Source of the DNA: Sulfurovum sp. FS08-3
Lineage (GTDB): Bacteria > Campylobacterota > Campylobacteria > Campylobacterales > Sulfurovaceae
Assembly (NCBI GenBank): GCA_000830175.1
Contig: JQIS01000018.1
Span: 1-37,154 of the forward strand
Length of the DNA: 37,154 nt
Reading direction: 5' to 3'
A program made the translations under genes and the position numbers. The notes under the pieces were generated by a model. The model was not told the DNA's origin. It made no database searches and saw only the letters and a list, made by a program, of their open reading frames with translations. This document shows, one piece after another, positions 1 to 7,492 of this stretch. Within the stretch, counting starts at the first letter, position 1, and every line of letters begins with the position of its first letter.

Positions 1-94
1 TAGAGAAAAACATCACTTATGGATACGATTGGTAACAGGAGGAGCTAACCGATTAGCCTGTTAAAAATATATCAAAAATCAAGGAGTCTATGCC
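1..94. other. Left edge: possible 3' end of an upstream gene plus a hairpin
   Basis: No complete gene is visible. Two plus-strand frames are open from the window edge. One stops at 33-35, ending in an aromatic-rich NITYGYDW; the other stops at 62-64. Either could be the tail of an upstream gene and I cannot choose. A nested hairpin lies at 33-63: TAACAG (33-38) pairs with CTGTTA (58-63), and inside it GCTAA (44-48) pairs with TTAGC (53-57). It has no T-run after it, so it is only a weak terminator candidate. The Shine-Dalgarno AAGGAG at 81-86 belongs to the next gene. Confidence 0.3.
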
Positions 95-992
95 ATGCTC
101 ATTGCAAATAGTCAACACAAACCAACGACCCAAACACCCAAACGCACCATCACCGTATCCGAAACCTACCTCCAAAATGTGGTAGAAGCCATAGCAATAC
201 CACGCCATTATATCTATGAGAAAAAGAATAATCTCAAGGTGAGGAACTGGATCAAAAATGAGTTCGATTCCTTGGGTTTGGATAGCTTTTATCAAGGGGA
301 GTATGATAATATTGTGGCGACTTATCATGGTGTCTGCATGGATGATTGCACTATCATCATCGGTGGACACTACGACTCCGTCCCCCATTCGCTGGGTGCG
401 GATGACAATGCGAGTGCTATCGCAGGGCTACTAGCTACCGCCAAAGCTCTAGGGGAAATCGCCCCATCTTTGCCCGTGATGTTCGTGGCGTTTAATAGGG
501 AGGAGGATGGGCTTCTTGGGAGTCAAGATTTCATGGATAGACTCCCACAAGCCATGAGGGGGCGAATCAAATGTGTCCATATACTAGAGATGATTGGGTA
601 CTGTAGTCACGAGCCAAATTCTCAATCCCTCCCCGAAGGACTCCCAATCAAAATAAGCGATGTGGGCGACTTCATAGCCATCATCTCCAACAGAGACTCC
701 AACCACCTCATCAAACCCCTCATCCAAATAGCCAACCGCACGCAACCACAACTATCCATCAAAGCCCTCAAAGTATTTTTGGGCATAGAGAGGTTCTTCC
801 CCCCATCTCTCACGAAGTGACCACGCTCCTTTTTGGGAGAGTCGCATCCCTGCCCTCATGTGGACAGACACTTCAGAGTTCCGCAACCCCCACTACCACC
901 GCCCCACCGACACCCCCGACACCCTCGATTATGAGTTTATGCGAAGTGTTGTGGAATTGTTGGGTGAGGTGGTTTTGGAGGAGTTGGGGTGA
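95..992 (+). pseudogene. M28-family zinc aminopeptidase, frameshifted
   Basis: This would be a co-catalytic zinc aminopeptidase of family M28. The first open frame (95-820, 241 aa) carries the HxD zinc motif (H92, D94), the bridging aspartate in GADDNAS (about D103), the catalytic EE pair (E136-E137) and a possible third ligand near E165. It then runs into a stop. In another frame from about 795 to 992 the family C-terminus continues, with RSDHAPFWESRIPALMWTD holding the last zinc-binding histidine. Removing one C from the C6 run at 799-804 restores a single frame of about 298 codons reading ERFFPHLSRSDHAPFW. The ATG at 95 is chosen because AAGGAG (81-86) lies 8 bases upstream. As given, the 241-residue product lacks the last zinc ligand and should be inactive. 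A sequencing error, a recent mutation or slipped-strand variation would all fit. No signal peptide is evident. Confidence 0.85.
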
Positions 993-1600
993 AGATAAAT
1001 TTAGACAACATTACAAAAGAAAAAATAATTTATTTCATTGCAGGACGACGAGATAGAGAGGATATAAGAGGGATAGCCGATACTATTTTATCCTCAGGTG
1101 ACGCTTCATCTCAAGCTATTATAGATATTTATATCCATCATGATTTACCAATAGAAGAGATGAGTTCACTCTTGCATCAAGGTTTGTTTGAGTTGGATTT
1201 ACTCTATATTGAGACATCCTCAAAAGCAACGCTTTATTTGATTAGTCATATAGCTTTTGAAATGGTACGAAAAAGCATAGATTACTATGATGGATTTTGT
1301 GAGATGAGAAAAATTGTCAAAGAGTACAATGAACTCAATAAAAGTGATGATTATTTTGGAGAAGCTATCTCTACTACTCTAGCTACACTATTACATGAAT
1401 TTGATTTGACTGAGGATATTTATGCAAGTGAGACTCCCGACGGAATGATGTCAGAGGAATGGTTTAATCAAAAGTATGAAGACTCAACTGTAGATGAAAC
1501 ATTACTGGAGTTATGTGATGAGTCTATATTCAAAGATGGGACTTCATTTTTATCAAATGAGGGGGGAGTTTACCGTAGATGTGACCGTGTCACACGATAG
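989..1600 (+). CDS. Hypothetical protein of unknown family, coupled to the M28 gene
   Basis: I do not recognise this 203-residue acidic protein. It is predicted soluble, with no signal peptide or membrane segment and mixed helical content. The GTG start at 989 overlaps the TGA of the restored M28 frame (990-992) in a GTGA arrangement, and GGAG-type bases sit just upstream, so it is probably translationally coupled to the peptidase. The last eight or so codons (VYRRCDRVTR at the end) are read from the REP-like palindrome that begins at 1575. The native C-terminus has therefore probably been replaced or extended by the repeat. The start is plausible but not certain. Confidence 0.55.
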   Translation: MKINLDNITKEKIIYFIAGRRDREDIRGIADTILSSGDASSQAIIDIYIHHDLPIEEMSSLLHQGLFELDLLYIETSSKATLYLISHIAFEMVRKSIDYYDGFCEMRKIVKEYNELNKSDDYFGEAISTTLATLLHEFDLTEDIYASETPDGMMSEEWFNQKYEDSTVDETLLELCDESIFKDGTSFLSNEGGVYRRCDRVTR

Positions 1601-1648
1601 CACCGTTGAGGTCGATGGGGTGTTTTTGTGCGACATGGTCGCACCTAC
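1575..1648. repeat. REPIN-like inverted pair of GTAG-headed palindromes
   Basis: Two hairpins of one family face each other. The first runs GTAG (1575-1578), then TGTGAC-CGT-GTCACA (1580-1594). The second, in reverse, is GTGCGAC-ATG-GTCGCAC (1628-1644) followed by CTAC (1645-1648). Reverse-complementing the second aligns it with the first almost base for base, and the stem differences are compensatory (GTGAC/GTCAC against GCGAC/GTCGC). A GTAG head on a short palindrome, in inverted pairs, is the known layout of REP/REPIN elements moved by RAYT transposases. No RAYT gene is in this window. Confidence 0.7.
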
Positions 1649-1815
1649 TATGCTTTAAATTCAGACAACAAAAGAACAAGATATGAGAGTTTTATTTTTG
1701 TATCGGATAATTCCAATTTGTAAGTTATCTTTGGAGCTTCATAATAAGGGAAGCGATGAAGCCAAAATATCCCCTCGTTTTACTACATATATAAGAGGCT
1801 ATTGAATGCTTCAAA

Positions 1816-1836
1816 CTCGGCTAAAGCCGAGGCTAC
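1816..1836 (-). repeat. Single GTAG-headed REP-like palindrome
   Basis: CTCGGC (1816-1821), loop TAAA, GCCGAG (1826-1831), then GCTAC ending at 1836. Read on the minus strand this is GTAG followed by a strong GC-rich hairpin, the same design as the other palindromes here. It lies 30 bases beyond the RNase J stop codon, so it would sit in the 3' end of that transcript and could block exonucleases or help stop transcription. There is no clear T-run. Confidence 0.6.
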
Positions 1837-1865
1837 ACTTTCACTTGCTCCCATTAAGGGAGAGC

Positions 1866-3782
1866 TTAGATGATAAAGATGGTAGGAATGATAAGCGGAT
1901 AACGCTTTTTGGTGCGTACAATGTGGCGTTTGAGTGCTACTCGTATCTCATTTTCGACAATCGTATGGTTTTTGAGTGCTTCGGGTTTGATGTTGGGAAG
2001 CAACAACTCCAAAATATCTTCAATCTCTTTGCTAAATCGCTTCGCCTCTTTTTCGGCTACCAATCCGTAAGTCGTCACGACAGGTTTACCTACAAGGCGT
2101 TGATTCTCTTGGGAGATTTGTGCTACGACATTGACAATACCATCACTGGCAAGTTTTTGACGATCCAATACCACACTGTTTTCAATAGTACGATTGTTTT
2201 GGTTGTCGATATAGGTCTTACCGCTCTTGACGGTTTTGACTTTTTTGAGATATTTGGGTGTGATTTCGACTTGGTCGCCGTCACTCATCAAAATAATGTT
2301 ACGCTCAGGCACACCGCAAAGGATAGCCGTTTGGGCGTGTTGGGAGATATGGTTGTACTCTCCGTGTACGGGCAAGAAAAATTTAGGCTGTATAAGGCGA
2401 AGCATCAACTTTTGCTCCTCTTGTGCGGCGTGACCTGAGACGTGAATATCGCTAAACTCTTTGTATCGTACCGTTACTCCTGCTTTCATCAGTAGATTCA
2501 TCAATCTCGAAACCGCCCCCTCATTGCCTGGGATAGCCGAAGCGGAGATGATGACGGTATCGGTAGGTTTGAGCTTGATATGGCGATGTTCATCGGTTGC
2601 CATACGAGAAAGTGCCGCCATTGCCTCGCCTTGCGAACCAGTAGTCACAATCAAAATATCGCTATCTTTATGCTTGTTTACTTCATGTGCATCAATAAAA
2701 TTTTTATCCGATATATCAATATATCCCAAACGTCTCGTAGTCTCGATGTTTCGCTCCATCGATCGACCAATAATGCAGATTTTTTTGCCTACATTGACGG
2801 CTCTATCCATCGCTTGATAGATACGGTGAATATTGGAAGAGAAGGTGGACATAATCACCCTTCCTTTAGCTTTGGCAAAAAGCTCATCAAAGGTCTTGCC
2901 CACCACTGCTTCGCTTTTGGTAAAGCCTGGATTGTGGGAGTTGGTACTATCGGAAAAGAGACACAATACTCCCTTTTCGCCGTAATACGCCAATCGGTGC
3001 AAGTCGGTCGTGTAGTTATCGATAGGGGTATGATCAATTTTAAAATCGGCGGTGTGTATAATCGTCCCTGCAGGTGTTTGGATAGCCAAAGCACACGAGT
3101 CGATAATGGAGTGCGTTACATGAATCCACTCTATCTTAAAATCACCCACATCATAGACTTCACGTTTGGTGACATAATTAAAATACTTCGCATCATCTTT
3201 GAGTCCATGCTCTTGGAACTTATTGTCAATCATCGCCAAAGCTATAGGTGTAGCATAGACGGGGAATTTGAACTTTTTGAAAAGATAGGGCATAGCACCG
3301 ATATGGTCTTCGTGTGCATGGGTAATAATGACCCCTTTGATTTTCTCTTTGATGGTTTGCAAATAGGAAAAATCGGGTACTAAAATATCAACGCCGTGCA
3401 TCGTTTCATCAGGGAAGCTCATCCCTACGTCAATGATAATCGCACTCTCTTCGGTCTCCAATACTGCCATATTTCCACCAATCTCGCCCAATCCCCCTAG
3501 CGGTGTAAAGCGGATTTTGTTATTGTTGCGTGGGTCGATTTTACGCCACGGTGTCATACGACTCTCTTGCACTTTTTTGTTGCTAATGATGGCTAGTTTC
3601 ATATCCTCTGACAAATCACTGCTCATAGTGGTTCGCTTTGCCCCTTTGGTTCGGTTGCGGTTGCGGTTGTGATTGGGTGATTTTTTGTTGGGTTGGTCGG
3701 TGACCTCGTGGGTCTGTGGGTTGTCGTTAGATTGCGAAGCATTGTTGGTACTATTATCTATACTGTTGTTTTCATTTTCCAT
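1866..3782 (-). CDS. rnj: Ribonuclease J
   Basis: This is a metallo-beta-lactamase/beta-CASP ribonuclease with 5'-3' exonuclease and endonuclease activity, which in Campylobacterota takes a central part in mRNA decay. The zinc motif HAHEDH (H155, H157, D159, H160) is present and the beta-CASP region follows. The first 75 or so residues are a polar, Asn- and Lys/Arg-rich tail that looks disordered (NHNRNRNR near residue 40). A long N-terminal extension is known for Helicobacter pylori RNase J, where the enzyme works with the helicase RhpA. I start at ATG 3782 (638 aa) rather than TTG 3788, because GAGG is about 7 bases before the ATG but abuts the TTG. The start is 2 bases after the ksgA stop, so the two are probably co-translated. 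Confidence 0.95.
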   Translation of the reverse strand: MENENNSIDNSTNNASQSNDNPQTHEVTDQPNKKSPNHNRNRNRTKGAKRTTMSSDLSEDMKLAIISNKKVQESRMTPWRKIDPRNNNKIRFTPLGGLGEIGGNMAVLETEESAIIIDVGMSFPDETMHGVDILVPDFSYLQTIKEKIKGVIITHAHEDHIGAMPYLFKKFKFPVYATPIALAMIDNKFQEHGLKDDAKYFNYVTKREVYDVGDFKIEWIHVTHSIIDSCALAIQTPAGTIIHTADFKIDHTPIDNYTTDLHRLAYYGEKGVLCLFSDSTNSHNPGFTKSEAVVGKTFDELFAKAKGRVIMSTFSSNIHRIYQAMDRAVNVGKKICIIGRSMERNIETTRRLGYIDISDKNFIDAHEVNKHKDSDILIVTTGSQGEAMAALSRMATDEHRHIKLKPTDTVIISASAIPGNEGAVSRLMNLLMKAGVTVRYKEFSDIHVSGHAAQEEQKLMLRLIQPKFFLPVHGEYNHISQHAQTAILCGVPERNIILMSDGDQVEITPKYLKKVKTVKSGKTYIDNQNNRTIENSVVLDRQKLASDGIVNVVAQISQENQRLVGKPVVTTYGLVAEKEAKRFSKEIEDILELLLPNIKPEALKNHTIVENEIRVALKRHIVRTKKRYPLIIPTIFII

Positions 3783-3784
3783 TC

Positions 3785-4582
3785 TCAATCCTCTATTGTA
3801 TTTTTATATTCAAGTGTTTCAAAGAGCCGATTGTAGGTGGATGTTGTAGCTTCATGCGGTCGGATATTGGTATCCAAATCCAATGCAATAAAAACCTCTT
3901 GCAAACTATCTTTGGAGTAACAAGTAGCAAGATTGCTAAAGAGTTTTTTGCGAGGTTGCTTAAAAGCTACCTTTAAAAATGCTTCAAATTCTCTATCCTC
4001 TTGGCTTCTTGTTTTCCTAATTAAAAGCACCGAAGAGGTGACCTTGGGTACGGGGATAAAAGCCTCAGGCTCTACATCAAAGCAGATCTGTGCTTCTCCC
4101 GTATTTGCCGCCAAAACCGCAAGCGCACTAAACTCTCGCTCTTTTGGCTTAGCTGCAAATTTTAAAGCCACCTCTTTTTGTACCATTACCAAAATGGAAC
4201 GGCAATAGGTATCTTTTAGTGCTTTTAAGATGATAGTTGTCGATATATAGTAGGGCAAATTGGCTACTAGATGATAAGGCTCATCCAGTAGAGTATTTTG
4301 CTCCCAACGCTCAAGCACATCCCCGCAACGCAACTCAAAGACTCCTTGTGAGATAGAGTCTTGAAATTCGTTGTTTAGATGCTCACATAACCTCTTATCG
4401 ACCTCAAATGCTACAACATTTCTCTGTTTAATAAGCTCTCGTGTCAAATCACCTAACCCAGGTCCAATTTCAGCTACCTTTAGCCTATCCTTGGGCATCG
4501 ATTGGATGATCTTTTGTTTGTAGTAGTCACTTTTTAAAAAGTTCTGTCCAAATTTTTTGTCGGCAAATTTTTCTAAATCCAT
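3785..4582 (-). CDS. ksgA: 16S rRNA dimethyladenosine transferase KsgA/RsmA
   Basis: KsgA dimethylates the two adjacent adenines in the helix 45 loop of 16S rRNA late in 30S assembly, using S-adenosylmethionine. The 265 residues show the family landmarks in order: FGQNFL near residue 11, the SAM-binding EIGPGLGD (38-45), the acidic VAFEVD strand, and the catalytic NLPYY (108-112). The C-terminal helical domain is complete. The ATG at 4582 is preceded by AGGGAA at a normal distance. It is the first gene of a minus-strand pair with RNase J, so an rRNA maturation enzyme and an RNA decay enzyme share a transcript. Confidence 0.96.
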   Translation of the reverse strand: MDLEKFADKKFGQNFLKSDYYKQKIIQSMPKDRLKVAEIGPGLGDLTRELIKQRNVVAFEVDKRLCEHLNNEFQDSISQGVFELRCGDVLERWEQNTLLDEPYHLVANLPYYISTTIILKALKDTYCRSILVMVQKEVALKFAAKPKEREFSALAVLAANTGEAQICFDVEPEAFIPVPKVTSSVLLIRKTRSQEDREFEAFLKVAFKQPRKKLFSNLATCYSKDSLQEVFIALDLDTNIRPHEATTSTYNRLFETLEYKNTIED

Positions 4583-4758
4583 AATTCCCTATATTCTACT
4601 CTAATTTTACTTATATCTTGCCATGAGTTACTCTCAAGAACCCATTTATACAATGATATGTATAATAGTAGCATTATTTAGTGTAAATTATGGATATTTC
4701 CACAAAAATCACAAGAATAGATACATCACGATTTAACTTATCAAAAGTTACTAATAGC

Positions 4759-4764
4759 TAGAAT
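4759..4764 (+). promoter_or_regulatory. Candidate -10 element for hisF
   Basis: TAGAAT lies about 38 bases before the hisF start, with AGGAA (4793-4797) as the ribosome binding site. A better consensus TATAAT at 4661-4666 in the same divergent spacer (4583-4801) would give a longer leader. Neither has a recognisable -35, which is usual for sigma-70 promoters in Campylobacterota. The choice between them is open. Confidence 0.35.
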
Positions 4765-4801
4765 ACAAACCAAAAAGCATTAAAAGTAAGATAGGAACAA
4801 G

Positions 4802-5566
4802 ATGGATTATTTTGCAAAGAGGATTATTCCTTGTTTGGATGTCGATAGAGGTCGAGTTGTCAAAGGGGTGAACTTCGTAGGGCTTAGAGATGCAGGAGAC
4901 CCTGTAGAGGTAGCCAAACGCTACAATCAAGAGGGGGCAGATGAGCTAACTTTCCTTGATATTGGTGCTTCGCACGAGGGGCGTGATACCATTGTCGATG
5001 TAGTACGAGAGGTGGCTCGTGAAGTCTTTATACCTCTTACCGTTGGTGGTGGGATACGCAAACTTGAAGATATTTATGCTTTGCTTAATGTGGGATGCGA
5101 CAAAGTAAGCATCAACTCCGCTGCTATCAAACGCCCCGATTTTATTGATGAGAGTGCCAAACGTTTTGGTTCGCAATGCATTGTTGTCGCCATTGATGCC
5201 AAAAGAGTAGGTGAACACAGATGGCATATTTTCACCCATGGCGGACGCAACGATACAGGTATAGATGCCATTGCGTGGGCAAAAGAGGCGTTTGAAAGAG
5301 GAGCAGGGGAGCTACTCGTCACCTCCATGGATGCCGATGGTACGAAGGCGGGATTTGATAATGAACTTAATCGTCGCATCGGTGAAGTGACCAACATTCC
5401 CATTATTGCCAGTGGTGGAGCGGGAACGATGGAGCATATCAAAGATGCCTTTACATTGGGCAACGCCGACGCTGCACTCGCTGCAAGTATCTTTCACTTT
5501 CGAGAGATTGATATTATGGATTTGAAACGTTATCTAAAAGAGCAAACTATTCCTGTAAGGCTCTAA
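4802..5566 (+). CDS. hisF: Imidazole glycerol phosphate synthase, cyclase subunit HisF
   Basis: HisF is the (beta-alpha)8 cyclase that, with ammonia from the glutaminase HisH, converts PRFAR to imidazole glycerol phosphate and AICAR, linking histidine and purine synthesis. The 254-residue length is standard. The two catalytic aspartates are in place: D13 in IIPCLDVD and D132 in VVAIDAKR. The phosphate-binding glycines appear in TVGGGIRK and IIASGGAGT. The gene stands alone here, without hisH or hisA, as often happens where his genes are scattered. The ATG at 4802 has AGGAA 4 bases upstream. Confidence 0.97.
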   Translation: MDYFAKRIIPCLDVDRGRVVKGVNFVGLRDAGDPVEVAKRYNQEGADELTFLDIGASHEGRDTIVDVVREVAREVFIPLTVGGGIRKLEDIYALLNVGCDKVSINSAAIKRPDFIDESAKRFGSQCIVVAIDAKRVGEHRWHIFTHGGRNDTGIDAIAWAKEAFERGAGELLVTSMDADGTKAGFDNELNRRIGEVTNIPIIASGGAGTMEHIKDAFTLGNADAALAASIFHFREIDIMDLKRYLKEQTIPVRL

Positions 5567-5572
5567 ATATCT

Positions 5573-5687
5573 GTAGGTGGTTGTGCCATCGGCATTTCGG
5601 AGGTGGGACTTTGGTCCCACTTATTAGCTTCGATACTAATGACAACCAAATCTTGGCTTTTTGTGAGACTAAAGTCCCACTTCCGAT
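5573..5687. repeat. Inverted pair of REP-like palindromes downstream of hisF
   Basis: The interval 5567-5837 has no gene. It starts with GTAG (5573-5576). The first hairpin is GTGGGAC-TTTG-GTCCCAC (5603-5620). The second is GTGAGAC-TAAA-GTCCCAC (5663-5680) followed by TTCCGAT. Reverse-complementing the first matches the second with few changes, so they form an inverted pair about 40 bases apart. A third copy of the same family, starting ATCGGAAGTGGGACTTTAG, is at 37088. As transcribed hairpins after hisF they may also act as a terminator or decay barrier. Confidence 0.65.
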
Positions 5688-5826
5688 AAAAAAGTGTGCA
5701 ACATTAAATATTACATTATATTTGAGGAAAAATATTTTCAAAATCATCAGCCTCTGTCCACATATCATTCTAAAGGTTTTATTCATTCTTAGTAAATCAA
5801 TAAACAAACTATAACCACTCTTAAGA

Positions 5827-5832
5827 TACAAT
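5827..5832 (+). promoter_or_regulatory. Candidate -10 element placing the rarA start at the transcript 5' end
   Basis: TACAAT ends 5 bases before the rarA ATG at 5838. Transcription starting about 7 bases downstream would begin at or next to the start codon. No Shine-Dalgarno-like sequence precedes this ATG (CTCTTAAGATACAATTTTCT). A leaderless rarA transcript is possible; an upstream promoter with weak initiation is the alternative. Confidence 0.3.
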
Positions 5833-5837
5833 TTTCT

Positions 5838-7031
5838 ATGAAACTAGCCCAAAAATACAGACCTCAAACATTAGCCGATATAGTATCCCAAGAGCATTTG
5901 GTGGGTCAAAATGGTATTATCAAAAAGATGGTAGAAGCCAACGCTCTTACGCATTCGTTTTTTTACGGACCTTCAGGAGTAGGCAAAACAACCCTTGCAC
6001 GAGCGATTGCCCGTGAACTTGATGCACCCTTTTATGAAAAAAACGCTACCACGCTCAAAGTAAGCGATATTCGAGAGATTGTTGCCCAATACAAACATTC
6101 ACTCCTTACCCCCATTCTCTTTATCGATGAAGTACACCGCATGAGTACAACCCAACAAGAGGTGCTACTGCCCTACATGGAAGATTTGCACTGTATTGTA
6201 TTGGGTGCTTCAACCCAAAACCCCTACTACTCCCTCACCTCTGCCATTCGCTCAAGGTCGCATAGCTACCCGCTAAACGCCATCTCAACTCAAGCAATGC
6301 AAGATTTTTTGGAAAAAGTTTTGGAAAATGAAAAGATAGAGATTCAAGACCCAGCCAAAGTCTATCTCATGGAGTCAAGCAGCGGTGATATTCGAGCGAT
6401 GTTGCATCTACTAGAGAGTGCCAATGCAATTGAAAATCCCATCGCACTCGATACCCTCAAATCGATTCGGCAAGAGCCTCTACGGGCGGGGAGTAAGGAA
6501 GAGGATTCGCACTACGATGTCATTTCGGCTATGATTAAAAGCATAAGAGGGAGCGATGTTGATGCGGGGCTTTACTATTTGGCTTTGGCGATTAATGCGG
6601 GTGAGAGCAGTGATTTTATTGCACGGCGTTTGGCGATACTTGCTAGTGAAGATATTGGCAATGCCAACCCCAACGCCTTAAATCTTGCCGCTTCGACGCT
6701 GAGCGTTGTCTCCACTATTGGTTTTCCAGAGGCTCGGATTCCTTTGGCTCAACTCGTTATCTATTTGGCATCCTCTCCAAAATCCAACAGTGCCTATTTG
6801 GCTATTAATGAAGCATTAAAAATAGCAACAAACGATAGAGGCGTACCAGCACATATCAAAACCCACTCCAAAGCTTATAAATATCCCCATGATTTTGGCG
6901 GATGGGTAGAACAAAAATATGTTACAGATGAAGTCAAATTTTATAAAAGCAAAAAAATAGGGTTTGAAAAAACCCTACAGGAGTGGCTAGAGAAGATTAA
7001 AAGCTCAATCTACTCTATGAGTCCCAATTGA
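5838..7031 (+). CDS. rarA: Replication-associated recombination protein A (RarA/MgsA) AAA+ ATPase
   Basis: RarA is a clamp-loader-like AAA+ ATPase that acts at stalled forks and single-strand DNA-duplex junctions. The 397 residues carry Walker A GPSGVGKT (44-51), Walker B LFIDEVH (94-100) with the metal-binding DE, and sensor/arginine-finger regions around SAIRSRSHSY. The RarA/MgsA C-terminal tetramerisation region is complete, recognisable by ASEDIGNANPNAL and later by HDFGGWVEQKY. The last 22 bases overlap the end of the convergent gene at 7010-7432. It has no clear ribosome binding site. Confidence 0.95.
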   Translation: MKLAQKYRPQTLADIVSQEHLVGQNGIIKKMVEANALTHSFFYGPSGVGKTTLARAIARELDAPFYEKNATTLKVSDIREIVAQYKHSLLTPILFIDEVHRMSTTQQEVLLPYMEDLHCIVLGASTQNPYYSLTSAIRSRSHSYPLNAISTQAMQDFLEKVLENEKIEIQDPAKVYLMESSSGDIRAMLHLLESANAIENPIALDTLKSIRQEPLRAGSKEEDSHYDVISAMIKSIRGSDVDAGLYYLALAINAGESSDFIARRLAILASEDIGNANPNALNLAASTLSVVSTIGFPEARIPLAQLVIYLASSPKSNSAYLAINEALKIATNDRGVPAHIKTHSKAYKYPHDFGGWVEQKYVTDEVKFYKSKKIGFEKTLQEWLEKIKSSIYSMSPN

Positions 7032-7432
7032 TACCTAGCCTCGTTGGCATCAATGCTCCCAGATAAAAACTTCGTCTCAACGCCCTTAACTACCTTATCG
7101 ACCGCTCTTCGCAAATCGCTATCTTCGATACGGGTTCGAGTGAAACTGTACATCAAATCAAACTTTGGAAATTTGGATATCATCTCATCTTTGAGCGGAC
7201 TACGAGACCAAATATCTTTCTTCTCTTGCAAACTCAATCCTGTACCCACAAAAACATCCTGCCCTAATGAGTCCACTTTATGGTATTTTTTGTCTTTGTC
7301 TTCTACTTTTTTCTTAATGTAGTTGGTATGCATATCGTTGTTATCTTCAAGTTTTTTTGTGCCATCGACTACTTTGGTTACAAGAAAGTAAGCACCCACT
7401 AACAACACAACGACAATAATGAGATTTTTCAT
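7010..7432 (-). CDS. Hypothetical single-pass membrane-anchored protein
   Basis: This is a 140-residue protein of unknown function. Residues 3-20 form a hydrophobic segment (LIIVVVLLVGAYFLV) that fits an uncleaved N-terminal anchor or signal peptide. Next come a highly charged Lys/Asp linker (about 24-55) and a C-terminal domain with predicted helices and no cysteine or metal motif. GGGAG stands 7-8 bases before the ATG. It lies 60 bases downstream of typA on the same strand and may be co-transcribed. Its 3' end overlaps rarA tail to tail by 22 bases. Confidence 0.75.
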   Translation of the reverse strand: MKNLIIVVVLLVGAYFLVTKVVDGTKKLEDNNDMHTNYIKKKVEDKDKKYHKVDSLGQDVFVGTGLSLQEKKDIWSRSPLKDEMISKFPKFDLMYSFTRTRIEDSDLRRAVDKVVKGVETKFLSGSIDANEARYQLGLIE

Positions 7433-7492
7433 ATTTTAACTCCCTTAAACATTGATTTGCACAATACTACCATAACTTCGATAACAAAGAGA

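Noticed and set aside
1806-3383. Long plus-strand open frames at 1806-2438 and 2580-3383
   Set aside because: They are antisense to RNase J, whose motifs and length are secure, and they show no family pattern or binding sites.
5573-5687. Palindromes as a CRISPR array
   Set aside because: Only two copies, in opposite orientation, with no regular spacers and no cas genes in the window.
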